The translations under genes were made by a program, and so were the position numbers. Below the pieces are notes generated by a model. The model saw only the letters and a program-made list of their open reading frames with translations, made no database searches and was not told the origin of the DNA. This document shows, piece by piece, positions 46,535 through 55,228 of a DNA stretch of 64,000 nt. Source of the stretch: Candidatus Streptomyces philanthi (GTDB lineage Bacteria > Actinomycetota > Actinomycetes > Streptomycetales > Streptomycetaceae); NCBI GenBank assembly GCA_018114805.1, contig CP073042.1:2976001-3040000 (forward strand), written 5' to 3'. The stretch's first letter is position 1. Each line of letters begins with the position of its first letter.

Positions 46535-47257
46535 TCACACCCTTCGCGCCACGAACACGAACTCTTTTCCCGGGCGGTCCGGTGCGTCGCGGACGTCCTC
46601 CAGGACGTAGCCGTGGGCGGCCAGGTCGCGTTCGCTCTCCGCGCGGTCGCGGAAGCGGAGGGTAGAGTCCGAGGTGAGTACCTAGCCGTCGGAGGCGAAG
46701 ACGTAGGTCCAACGGAAGCTGATCAGGCGCCAGTTCATCTTCGTGACCTACACCCATCTCTCCACGGCCCCGATGTTCGCGATGCCCGTGACCCGGTGGG
46801 AGGTCTCGCGGTTCCAGTCCTCCCAGGCGCGCCGTGCGGGGTCGCGGGTCTCGAAGACCAGGAGGCCGGGGCGCAGCGCCGCGTAGGCGCCCCGGAGGGT
46901 GTTCTGCCAGGTTCGCGGGTCGGTCAGTTCCTGGGCGACGTTGCTGGTCATGGTGGCGAGGTCGGCGCCCAGCTAGGGGAGGTCCGACGCGTCGCCGCGT
47001 ATCCAGCGCACCCGTTCGCCGCCCGGCTTGGAGCGGGCCACGTCGAGGGAGGCCTCGGCGGGGTCGATGCCGGTGACCTCGATGCCGCATTCCGTCAGTA
47101 AGAGGGCGAACACCCGCGTGCCGCAGCCGATGTCCAGCACGCGGCGCGCGCTGCACTCCGTGGCCAGCTCGACGTACGCGTCGAGGTCGCTGCGGTCGGG
47201 GTCGAGGAGGTCGTAGATCGAGGCGAGCCGCGGATGTTCGAAGCACTCATCAGCCAT
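46535..47257 (-). pseudogene. class I SAM methyltransferase with three in-frame amber codons
   Basis: Starts at ATG 47257 (M-A-D-E-C-F-E-H-P-R-L). Motif I: R-R-V-L-D-I-G-C-G-T-R-V-F-A (the second loop Gly is Arg here; G-C-G-T-G expected), then V-T-G-I-D-P-A-E-A. One continuous frame runs to TGA 46535-46537, interrupted only by TAG at 46973-46975 (D-L-P-stop-L-G-A-D), 46748-46750 (R-W-V-stop-V-T-K) and 46682-46684 (S-D-G-stop-V-L-T-S). Glu would fit all three positions. Between them the protein looks normal (T-M-T-S-N-V-A-Q-E-L, then F-R-W-T-Y-V-F-A-S). An IS lies 34 bp upstream of the start. Confidence 0.72.
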
Positions 47258-47290
47258 GTTGCCGAAACTAGGCGGTGGCGGGCCCGTGTT

Positions 47291-48029
47291 CCTAGTCAGT
47301 TTCGTCTGGATCATCGGGCGGACCAGAGGAAGATGCCCGCGATGTGGAGTCCGGCCAGGTAGATGGTGGCGGTCTTCTCGTAGCGGGTGGCGATGCCTCG
47401 CCACTGCTTGAGGCGATTGACGCATCGCTCGACGGTACGGCGCTGTTTGTGGGTCTCACCGTCGAAGGCCGGTGGCCCCGCCGCCCAGGTCACCCCGACG
47501 GAGCCGAAGACGGGTGCGTCACCGGCCTGGCCCGCGGTGAGAACGAACGCCAGAGGCCGGCACCGGCCGTCCGGCGCGAGATGGATCTTCGTGGTCACTC
47601 CGCCGCGGGACCGGCCGATGGCGTGGTCGACCAGCTCGCCGGCCGGGGCCCATTCTTGCGGGCTCCAGCCGCGTGCTGGTGGGCCCGCACGATCGTGGAG
47701 TCCACCGACACGGCCCAGTTGAGGTCCTCATCAGCGTCGGCCTGGGCCACCAGAGCGGTGAACACCCGCTCCCAGGTACCGTCCAGGGCACCCATCCGCA
47801 GCCGGTTGTAGACCCCTCGCCAGTTGCCATACTTCTCCGGCAGATGGACCCACCGCGTGCCGGTCTGGAACGTGCAGGCGATCGCGTCGATCACTTCACG
47901 GTGGTCACGCCAGCGGCCACCCCGCTTCGGCGTCCGGTCCGGGAGCAACGGCTCGATCCGCGCCCACTGCGCATCAGTCAACGACACACCCAGACCAACG
48001 ACCCACTGATCCAAACGAGACTTCCCAGG
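47291..48029. mobile_element. IS5-family insertion sequence, internally deleted
   Basis: A 739-bp element bounded by imperfect 23-bp terminal inverted repeats (47291-47313 and 48007-48029, 18 of 23 matching), whose inner parts are GTTTCGTCTGGATCA and GTCTCGTTTGGATCA. It carries one transposase gene on the minus strand. No convincing target duplication is seen. Shorter than usual for the family because of a deletion in the transposase. Confidence 0.8.
47311..48014 (-). pseudogene. IS5-family DDE transposase, two frames, central deletion
   Basis: The first frame starts near TTG 48014 and reads S-L-T-D-A-Q-W-A-R-I-E-P-L-L-P, then R-E-V-I-D-A-I-A-C-T-F-Q-T-G, then W-A-V-S-V-D-S-T-I-V-R-A-H-Q-H (first catalytic Asp). 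It ends shortly after A-R-K-N-G. The second frame (47598-47311) continues T-T-K-I-H-L-A-P-D-G-R and A-F-V-L-T-A-G-Q, then jumps to G-P-P-A-F-D-G-E-T-H-K-Q-R and ends Y-L-A-G-L-H-I-A-G-I-F. Two overlapping frames are normal for many IS5 members (programmed frameshift). The missing block of roughly 60 residues with the second Asp is not, so it is inactive. Confidence 0.8.
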
Positions 48030-48120
48030 TCGCCTCGTGCCCGGTCTGGGAGACGCGCTCGCGAAGGTCACCATCACCGGGGTCTCGCTGCCGATCGCGC
48101 ACCACCCGGGGCTGGACCGC

Positions 48121-48154
48121 CCGCGGCGCGCCTCCCCTGGTAGGCGCGCCGCGG
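48121..48154 (-). terminator. hairpin after M4 protease gene
   Basis: A perfect 12-bp stem (CCGCGGCGCGCC and GGCGCGCCGCGG), loop 10 bases, just downstream of the M4 gene stop at 48162. Confidence 0.8.
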
Positions 48155-48161
48155 TGGTGGG

Positions 48162-49767
48162 TCAGCCCTTGACGTCCACGGCCGTCCAGGCAGCGGCCAC
48201 GGCCTTGGCCTCGGCCCCGCCCGCGCCGTAGAGGTCGGCGGCGACCTTGAGGGTGCCAGCGCGCGCCCCGCGATAGTCGGTGGTGGAGGTGAAGTACTTG
48301 GTCAGCGCCTTGTACCAGATCCGCAGGGCCTTGTCCCTGCCGATGCCGGTGACGGTGGAGCCGTCCTTGGTGGGGCTGTCGTAGCTGACGCCGTCGATGA
48401 CCTTCTTGCCGCTGCCCTCGGCGAGCAGGAAGAAGAAGGGGGTTGGCGACGCCGGAGGAGTAGTGCACGTCGAGCTTGCCGACGTCGGGGGTCCAGTAGT
48501 CGGCCGACTTGCCGTCCCGGCTCGGCTTGTCCTGGTAGCGCAGCGGGGAGCCGTCGCCACGGATGTCTATCTCCTCGCCGATCAGGTAGTCACCCGGGTC
48601 GGAGGCATTCTTCGCGGCGTACTCGACGCCGGTGCCGAAGATGTCGGAGGTCGCCTCGTTGAGACCGCCGGACTCGCCGCTGTACCTCAGCCCGGCCGTG
48701 GCGGAGGTGACGCCGTGGCTGAACTCGTGGCCCGCGACGTCCAGCGAGGTCAGCGGCTTCTCGTTGCCCTGGCCGTCGCCGTAGGTGATGGCGAACGCCT
48801 GGTCGTCCCAGAAGGCGTTGACGTAGCTGTTGCCGTAGTGGACCCGGCTGTAGGCGGCCTTGCCGTCGTTCTTGACGCCGTTGCGGCCGAAGGTGGTCTT
48901 GTAGAAGTCCCAGGTGGTGGCCGCGCCGAAAGCGGCGTCCACGGCGGCGGTCTGCCGGTTGGCGGGCGTGCCGTCGCCCCAGACGTCGTCGGCGTCGGTG
49001 AACAGGGTGCCTCGGCCGCTGGTGCCGCCCTTGAGGTCGTAGGTGTTGTGATTGCCGCGCGCGGTGTCGGTGAGCTGGTAGGTGCTGCCCGACTTGCGCG
49101 TGGTGAGCGGGACCTTGCCGCTGTACTGGCTGGTGCCGGTGCCGTTGTGGATGGCCTGGTAGCGGTGGAGCTCCAGGCCGGTGGTGGCGTCGGTGACCAC
49201 GTGCAGGCGGCTGGGGGTGCCGTCGGCCTGGATGCCGCGTACGACGGTCTCGTAGGCGAGGACGGGCTTGCCCTTTGCGGCCCAGATCACCTTGCGCGGG
49301 GTGTCGCCCTTCGCGCCGGGGGCCGTGCGGTCGGCCTTGGCGACCCGCAACGCGCGGGAGGTGGCGGCGGTCGGGGTCACCTTGGGGGTGAGGGAGTCGA
49401 CCGCGATGGTGCGCTGGGTCGCCCGGGTGGAGCCGGTGACCTTGCCGTTGGCGGCACGGTGCACCACGAGGTCGCGGCCCAGCACCGGGAGTCCGGCGTA
49501 GGTGCGCTCGTAGCGGGTGTGCGTGGTGCGGTCGCGGTCCGTGACGGTGTCCGTGACGACGAGCTGCTCCCGCTCGCCCAGGCCGAGGGCGGTGGCGGTG
49601 CGGGACGCCCCGGTGTCCGCGGCGCGGTGGGTGGTGGCGCCCACGGTGCCGGTGGTGACGCCGGTGGCAAGGAGCGCGGCGGCGAGGGCGGCGGCGCCGC
49701 CGGAGTAGGCGAGCGTGTGGCCTCTGCGGCGGGTGGCGCGGGAGGAGGTGCGAGGGTGAGCGGACAC
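48162..49767 (-). pseudogene. secreted M4-family (thermolysin-like) metalloprotease, one frameshift
   Basis: I choose GTG 49767 (V-S-A-H-P-R-T-S-S) because AGGAG is spaced 8 bases upstream; ATG 49782 is also in frame. A signal peptide (S-G-G-A-A-A-L-A-A-A-L-L-A-T-G-V) and propeptide precede the catalytic domain with zinc motif G-H-E-F-S-H-G-V-T and the third ligand in G-L-N-E-A-T-S-D-I-F-G. The frame shifts in a run of five C near 48445. Removing one C gives S-G-V-A-N-P-F-F-F-L-L-A-E-G and the C-terminal helical domain ending A-V-D-V-K-G. Inferred length is about 535 residues, normal for the family. Confidence 0.85.
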
Positions 49768-50172
49768 GGCTGATCTCCTCATGACTGTGGGGAAGCCGGG
49801 CGGCTGGAGTGCTGCCCGGCGTACGAGCGACAAAGCCTTGCCGAGGCTCGACGTTCCCGGAGCGACGCGCTCATGTCACGCCCGCAAATGACGGGACTGT
49901 CCGGTTTAGGGCGATAGGCGGGGCCGTTGTTCACATGACGCACAAGGTCCGTTCACGGGCGGAAAAGAACGGTCATGTGGGCGCCAAGTCCCGGCAACAC
50001 GACCGCGACACACCCGACACGTGCCCCGTAGGCGCGGAGCGGGTGACGCGACATGGGGGTCCCGAACGGCGCTACACGGACGGCGAGTTGAGCGACCGAC
50101 GAGCGGACCCGGTGGGGCGCGAGGCGGGCCGAGTGGGGTGGCTCTCCCCTACCGAACGCGTCCGCGATCGGG
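49768..50172. other. intergenic region
   Basis: About 400 bp with no supported gene; should contain the M4 protease promoter. An imperfect inverted repeat (GTCCGTTC, 49948-49955, with GAACGGTC) is the only structure noticed. Confidence 0.4.
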
Positions 50173-50859
50173 TCACCACGTGCACGGGGCGCGCAAGTCC
50201 ATGACGTTGTCGGCCAGTTCGAGGGGGCGGGTGGGCCAGCCGGTGGCGTGCCAGTGGGTGATGCGCCAGGAAAGACGGCGTGGCCAGAGGGGAGTGGTGG
50301 GCAACTGGGCGACGGGCACCCAGGTCAGTTCGCCGTCTTCGATGTCGAGGTCCTCCGGGGCGCCGACGCGGCCCTCGGCGGTGACGCGGAAGTAGCGGCC
50401 GAACCGGCGACGCCGCCAGACGCGGGCGACCTCGTGGGTGGGGGGGTGACCGTCAGGCCGGTCTCCTCGCGCAGTTCGCGGACGACGGCGTCCTGGGGGC
50501 TCTCGCCGGGCTCGACCCCGCCGCCCGGGATCTCGTACCACTCCCCGCCGTCCCCCACTCCCCGCCGTCCCCCCGGAAGCGGATGAGCAGCAGGCGCGCG
50601 TCCCGGATGACGAGGGCGGCGGCGCGTATCCGCTCCGGGGTGACCGCGGCCGGGTCGGTCCAGGGCGCAGCGCCCCACGTGCGGCGGCCGGTTACCCAGG
50701 AGCGGAGCACGCTCTCGCTGGTGCCGACGGGGCGGATGGACGCGAGCAGCGCCTCGTCCCGCGGCAGCGTGTGGCGCTCGGCTCGCCGGGCGTGCGCGTC
50801 ACCACGAGGCCGGACGCGGTGAACCGTACGCGCGCCGCCAGGGGTTGGTCACTGATCAT
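50173..50859 (-). pseudogene. NUDIX hydrolase, broken by a 17-bp tandem duplication and frameshifts
   Basis: Starts at ATG 50859 (M-I-S-D-Q-P-L-A-A-R). After a shift near 50790 it reads R-H-T-L-P-R-D-E-A-L-L-A-S-I and V-L-R-S-W-V-T-G, then R-I-R-A-A-A-L-V-I-R-D-A-R. A 17-base unit is duplicated (50538-50554 and 50555-50571); removing one copy gives R-F-R-G-D-G-G-E-W-Y-E-I-P-G-G-G in frame. The Nudix box is G-G-V-E-P-G-E-S-P-Q-D-A-V-V-R-E, then L-R-E-E-T-G-L. A run of seven C near 50446 shifts again before H-E-V-A-R-V-W-R. Ends at TGA 50173-50175. The long N-terminus may be a second domain. Confidence 0.72.
50538..50571. repeat. 17-bp perfect tandem duplication in NUDIX gene
   Basis: Two adjacent copies of CCACTCCCCGCCGTCCC; not a multiple of three, so it destroys the reading frame just before the Nudix box. 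Confidence 0.9.
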
Positions 50860-51162
50860 CCGATCAGGCTAGCCAGGCGGATCGGCGCACCGCCGGGCTT
50901 CGGTAAGCCACGGTCCGACCGTTATCCCGTCACGGGCTGGCCCTTGGTACGCTTCGCGCGGCCGTTACCACGCCTCGTACGTCTTATACGGTTCGTACGG
51001 CTGTCGGTTCGGCACGGTCGGCGCGCGTCGCGCGGCCCCCTCCGCCGCACGTCGCGGGCGACGACCAGCCGACCCAACCCTCCGGGCCGTCCCGGGGGGC
51101 GGCCTCGGATGGGATCGCCCGGCGCGATGGTGCCCCACGCGCCGCCCCGCCGGGCGCTCCCC
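50860..51162. other. intergenic region
   Basis: About 300 bp, no supported gene. Promoter elements for the NUDIX gene are expected near 50870-50960. Confidence 0.35.
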
Positions 51163-51196
51163 GCTCCTGGCCTCGCACCCCCGCGAGGCCAGGAGC
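51163..51196 (-). terminator. hairpin after PhoX gene
   Basis: A perfect 14-bp stem (GCTCCTGGCCTCGC and GCGAGGCCAGGAGC) with a 6-base loop, 40 bp downstream of the PhoX stop. Confidence 0.88.
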
Positions 51197-51235
51197 CGTA
51201 CCGGGGGCGCGGCCAGGTGCTGCGCCCGGTGGGCG

Positions 51236-53317
51236 CTACGCGCCGATGTCGCCGCCGTCGCGCCGCCAGACGCTGACGATCGAGGGGCGCACGAGCTTGC
51301 CCGGACCGTCGGGCCAGGCCGACTTGGGCTTCTCGACGCTCGCGCCGTCGATCTCGCCCGGGTGCTGGACGGCGACCAGGACGCGCTGGTCCTGGACGAT
51401 CGGGCCACAGGTCTCGGCGCCGTTCGGGACGGTCAGGAACTGCTTGACCTCACCGCGCCGGTCGCCCGCCGTGGCCACGCCGAACAGGCCGTCGTGGTTG
51501 CCGAGCGCGTTGCCGTCGGTGGAGATCCACAGGTTGCCGTGCGCGTCGAAGGTGATGTTGTCCGGGCAGGAGATCGGGCTGACCTGGTCCTTCGGGAACC
51601 CGGCGAAGTACGTGCTCGGGTCGCTCGGGTCGCCGCAGACCAGGAACAGGCGCCAGTTGAACCGGTCGGAGGCCGGGTCGTCCCAGTGCTCGGCCAGCTC
51701 CAAGATCTGGCCGTGCTTGTTGCCGTTGCGCGGGTTGGCCTCGTCGGCGGGGGCCTTGCCGGCCTTGCCACGGTCCTTGTTGTTGGTCAGCGCGACGTAC
51801 ACGCGGCCGGTGCGCGGGCTGGGCTCGACGTCCTCGGGGCGGTCCATCTTGGTGGCGCCCACCTTGTCGGCGGCGAACCGGGTGAAGACGTAGACCTCTT
51901 CGGCCGTCATGCCCTCGACGTGCGACGTCGTGCCGGTGGCCAGCGGGATCCACTCGCCGGAGCCGTCGAACTCGCCGTCGGCGGGCAGCTTGCCGGAGCC
52001 GTCGATCTCGCCGGCCGGGCTGTCGCCGGTGAACTTGGCGACGTACAGCGTGCCCTCGTCGAGGAGCGTGCGGTTGTGCGCGCGGGCGTACCGGCTGTTG
52101 CCATGCATCATCCGCTTGGAGGAGACGAACTTGTAGAAGTAGTCGAACCGCTCGTCGTCGCCCATGTACAGCACCGGGCGGCCGTCGTCGGTCAGGCGCG
52201 GCTCGGCGGCCTCGTGCTTGAAGCGGCCGAGCGCGGTGAGCTTGCGCGGCGTGGAGCGCGGGTCGAACGGGTCGATCTCGATGACCCAGCCGAAACGGTT
52301 GGGCTCGTTCGGCTCCTGGAGGGTGTCGAAGCGCTTGTCGAAACGCTCCCACTTGCGCTCGCTGGCCTCGCCGCCGATCCCGTACCGGGCGTAGCGCGCC
52401 TTGGTGTCGGCGTCGGTGACCTTGCCGCCGTTGGCGAAGTACTGGTTGAAGTTCTCCTCGCCGGAGAGCACGGTGCCCCACGGCGTGATGCCGCCGCCGC
52501 AGTTGTTGAGCGTGCCGAGGATGCGCTTGCCGCGCGGGTCGGCGGAGGTACGCAGGAACTTGCTGCCCGCGGCCGGGCCGGTGACCTCGAACGGGGTCGA
52601 GCCGGTGACGCGGCGGTTGAGGTGGTGGCGGCGGAGCGCGGTCAGCTTGCCGGAACGGCGGTCCTCGGCGGCGACCACGACGGACAGGCCGTGCGCGGCG
52701 ATGGCGATCTCGACCTGCTCGCGGGTCGGGTTGTCCGCGTCGTACCCGGCGAACATCAACACCTCGTCGGTGTACTCGTGGTTGACCACGAGGAGCTGCC
52801 GGTGGCGCTCGTGCGGCACGTCGAGCACGGCCATGTAGTCGTTGTTGTAACCGAACTGCCTGGCCTGCGCCTTGGCGCTCTGGTGGCGCGGGTCGAAGTC
52901 GCGGCCGCCGGGCAGGATGGGCTCGCCCCAGCGGATGACGATGTTCTGCTCGTAGCCGCGCGGGATGAAGACGGCGTCCTTCGTGTTCGGCGCGACCGGC
53001 TCGAAGCGCAGGCCACGGGCGCCGCGGCTCTTGCCGTGGCCCTTGCCGCCGTGCGCGGCGACGGCCGGCGTGGCGGCGGATGCCTGCGGCGCCTGGCCGA
53101 GGCCGACGGCGGCACCGGCCGCGGCGGTCACGGTGACGACGGCGCTGGCGCGCAGCAGGTTGCGGCGCGAGAGCGCGCTCGCGATGACGTCGCCGACATA
53201 CGCGTTGTCGCTGGTGTTGGGCACCTCGTGGAAGCAGGCGTCGCCACAGCGGTAACGGCAGGTCAGTGCGGAACGGGCACCCGGGTGCGAGCTGATCAGT
53301 GGCAGGAGCTTGCGCAC
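51236..53317 (-). CDS. PhoX-family (DUF839) secreted phosphatase
   Basis: Intact, 693 residues from GTG 53317 (V-R-K-L-L-P-L-I-S-S-H), with GAAGGA upstream; this matches the usual PhoX start better than earlier in-frame codons. An N-terminal Cys block (L-T-C-R-Y-R-C-G-D-A-C-F-H) precedes a Tat signal with S-R-R-N-L-L-R-A-S. The enzyme domain has Q-F-G-Y-N-N-D-Y-M, N-H-E-Y-T-D-E-V-L-M, N-N-C-G-G-G-I-T-P-W-G and G-E-E-N-F-N-Q-Y-F, the Fe/Ca-site regions of PhoX alkaline phosphatases. Expected to be exported folded and to release phosphate. Promoter region 53318-53743 shows no clear PHO box to my eye. Confidence 0.9.
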   Translation of the reverse strand: MRKLLPLISSHPGARSALTCRYRCGDACFHEVPNTSDNAYVGDVIASALSRRNLLRASAVVTVTAAAGAAVGLGQAPQASAATPAVAAHGGKGHGKSRGARGLRFEPVAPNTKDAVFIPRGYEQNIVIRWGEPILPGGRDFDPRHQSAKAQARQFGYNNDYMAVLDVPHERHRQLLVVNHEYTDEVLMFAGYDADNPTREQVEIAIAAHGLSVVVAAEDRRSGKLTALRRHHLNRRVTGSTPFEVTGPAAGSKFLRTSADPRGKRILGTLNNCGGGITPWGTVLSGEENFNQYFANGGKVTDADTKARYARYGIGGEASERKWERFDKRFDTLQEPNEPNRFGWVIEIDPFDPRSTPRKLTALGRFKHEAAEPRLTDDGRPVLYMGDDERFDYFYKFVSSKRMMHGNSRYARAHNRTLLDEGTLYVAKFTGDSPAGEIDGSGKLPADGEFDGSGEWIPLATGTTSHVEGMTAEEVYVFTRFAADKVGATKMDRPEDVEPSPRTGRVYVALTNNKDRGKAGKAPADEANPRNGNKHGQILELAEHWDDPASDRFNWRLFLVCGDPSDPSTYFAGFPKDQVSPISCPDNITFDAHGNLWISTDGNALGNHDGLFGVATAGDRRGEVKQFLTVPNGAETCGPIVQDQRVLVAVQHPGEIDGASVEKPKSAWPDGPGKLVRPSIVSVWRRDGGDIGA

Positions 53318-53743
53318 GTCAATTCCTTCGTCTTCGATCCAGCGGGGCAGGCCCGCGCCGACACGGTGTCGGAATCCATCCGCCGCGAAGCTATGGGGAC
53401 GGTGCCGCCAAACCGCGAATTGAGGGTTAATCAGTGGTGAACGACGACGGTCAGTCATCACTTACGGTGAGGTTTGGGCCGGAGCACTCCAGTATCCGGA
53501 CGCCACGCCCCGCCGGTTATGCCCGATTTGACGCTCGCTGCCTCCCCCGCGCCGACCTCGCGTACGCGGCCACCCGCGCCCGGGCCCGCGGGCTCGCTCC
53601 GGCCGGTGCCCCAAGGCCCGTTAGCCTTACGTGTCCGGCCAGGCCAGGCCCGTTCGGCTGCCCGCCGGGATACACCGGCGCTTACCGGCACCTACCGGCC
53701 ATGACGGACGCGCATCGCACTCGACAGGTGAGGGGTTTCATCC

Positions 53744-55102
53744 ATGGGCATACGGGACCTGCTGCGCAAATTTTTCGGCCGCTCACGGAAGGCGACCGAC
53801 GAGAGCGAGACCCCCCGGTCGTCGGCCGAGCCCACGTCGGAGGCGTCAACGACGTCGACCACCGATCCGGCCGCCCCCTCCTCCTCCACCGAGCCCGAGC
53901 CCGAGCAGGCCGCGGCGTCCGCGTCGGGCCCCACCGTCATCCGCGTCGCCCCGCGCGAGCCGCTCCCGGGCGACGAGAGCACCCGGGAACCGGACCTGGT
54001 CCCGGTCGCCGCCCCGGCCGGGGCGGCGACCGGGACCAAGGAGGAGCCCGAGACCGTCACGCCTGAGCCCACGGCCTTCACGCACGAGCCCGAGCCCGAG
54101 GCCGTCGCCCCTGCGGGCGAGCCCGCCCCCGAGCCCGTACGGGATGCCGAGCCGGAGGCCACGGCCGTGGCGGAGCCGAAGCCGAAGCCCGAGCCGGCGG
54201 CGGCAGCAGCACCGGCCCCGCAGGCGGACGCGCAGCCGGAGCCGGAGACTGAGACCGAGCCGCAGCCCGAGGCGGACACCGCGCCGCAGACCGCGACCCA
54301 GCCGGAGGCCGACACCGACACCGAGAGCGAGCCGGAACCCGCGGCCCCCGCGGCAACGGATGCCGGCGCGGGTACCAACCCGGGTGCCGCGCTCTCCCTC
54401 GCCAAGGTGGAGGAGGCCGCTCCGGGCCTGGTCAGCCTGTACAAGGCCGCGTCCGCCGTAGTCGACAAGCACAGGCTCGGCGGGCAGCGGGCCGCCGTCT
54501 ACCTCGTCCTGGACCGGTCGGGTTCCATGCGCCGCTACTACAAGGACGGCACCGTCCAGCACCTGGCCGAGCAGGCGCTCGGCCTGTCCGCGCACTTCGA
54601 CGACGACGGCGTGGTGCCCGTGGTGTTCTTCTCCACCGACGTGGACGGCACCGCCGAACTGGACCTCGCCAACTACCCCGGCCGTATCGAGGAGTTGCAC
54701 GGCTCGCTCGGACACATGGGGCGGACGAACTACCACTGGGCCATCAACGCCGTGGTCGAGCACTACGAGAAGTCGGGGTCGACCGAGCCCGCGTTCGTGA
54801 TCTTCCAGACGGACGGCGCGCCGACCAGCAAGCCGGCGGCCGAGCGGGCGCTGTGCGAGGCGGCCCGGTTGCCGATCTTCTGGCAGTTCGTCGGCTTCGG
54901 CGACCCGCAGGCCAGGGGCTTCGACTTCCTGCGCAAGCTGGACGACCTGACCGTGCCCGAGCGGCGCCCGGTCGACAACGCGGGCTTCTTCCACGCGGGC
55001 CTCGAACCGCGCGAGCTGTCCGACGCCGAGCTGTACGGACAGTTGATAGTGGAGTTCCCGGAGTGGCTGGTCGAGGCCAGGGAGGCAGGCGTACTCCGCT
55101 GA
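53744..55102 (+). CDS. von Willebrand factor A domain protein (TerY-like) with acidic Pro-rich linker
   Basis: Intact, 452 residues from ATG 53744, with GAGGGG upstream. A short basic N-terminus ([13 protein letters not shown]) is followed by about 190 residues rich in Glu, Pro, Ala and Thr (E-P-E-P-E and P-K-P-K-P-E-P runs), surely disordered. The VWA domain (about 225-450) has the MIDAS motif V-L-D-R-S-G-S-M and T-D-G-A-P-T at its distal metal-ligand position. VWA proteins of this type accompany TerD-like stress systems; the window's terD lies 48 kb away. Cytoplasmic. Confidence 0.87.
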   Translation: MGIRDLLRKFFGRSRKATDESETPRSSAEPTSEASTTSTTDPAAPSSSTEPEPEQAAASASGPTVIRVAPREPLPGDESTREPDLVPVAAPAGAATGTKEEPETVTPEPTAFTHEPEPEAVAPAGEPAPEPVRDAEPEATAVAEPKPKPEPAAAAAPAPQADAQPEPETETEPQPEADTAPQTATQPEADTDTESEPEPAAPAATDAGAGTNPGAALSLAKVEEAAPGLVSLYKAASAVVDKHRLGGQRAAVYLVLDRSGSMRRYYKDGTVQHLAEQALGLSAHFDDDGVVPVVFFSTDVDGTAELDLANYPGRIEELHGSLGHMGRTNYHWAINAVVEHYEKSGSTEPAFVIFQTDGAPTSKPAAERALCEAARLPIFWQFVGFGDPQARGFDFLRKLDDLTVPERRPVDNAGFFHAGLEPRELSDAELYGQLIVEFPEWLVEAREAGVLR

Positions 55103-55143
55103 CCCCGGCCGCCCGGGCCCCGGGCCGCCCCCGACCCACCCGG

Positions 55144-55174
55144 ACGGCCCCGCGCACGCCCAGCGCGGGGCCGT
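55144..55174 (+). terminator. hairpin after VWA gene
   Basis: A perfect 12-bp stem (ACGGCCCCGCGC and GCGCGGGGCCGT), 7-base loop, between the VWA gene and metG. Confidence 0.85.
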
Positions 55175-55228
55175 CACCGTGCGTAAACGCGTCGGCGACG
55201 GCATCCGGTGGCCGTTAGGATTTCGACC

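Noticed and set aside
46535..47257. Genetic recoding of TAG as a sense codon
   Set aside because: Expected residues at the internal TAG/TAA sites differ (Glu, Trp, Tyr), genuine gene ends here also use TAG, and no suppressor tRNA is visible. Kept only as a question in the findings.
48397..49773. 458-codon open frame on the plus strand
   Set aside because: Antisense to the M4 protease, whose motifs are unambiguous on the minus strand.
51362..53440. 692-codon open frame on the plus strand
   Set aside because: Mirror of the intact PhoX gene; Val/Gly/Ala/Arg-rich with no recognisable motif.
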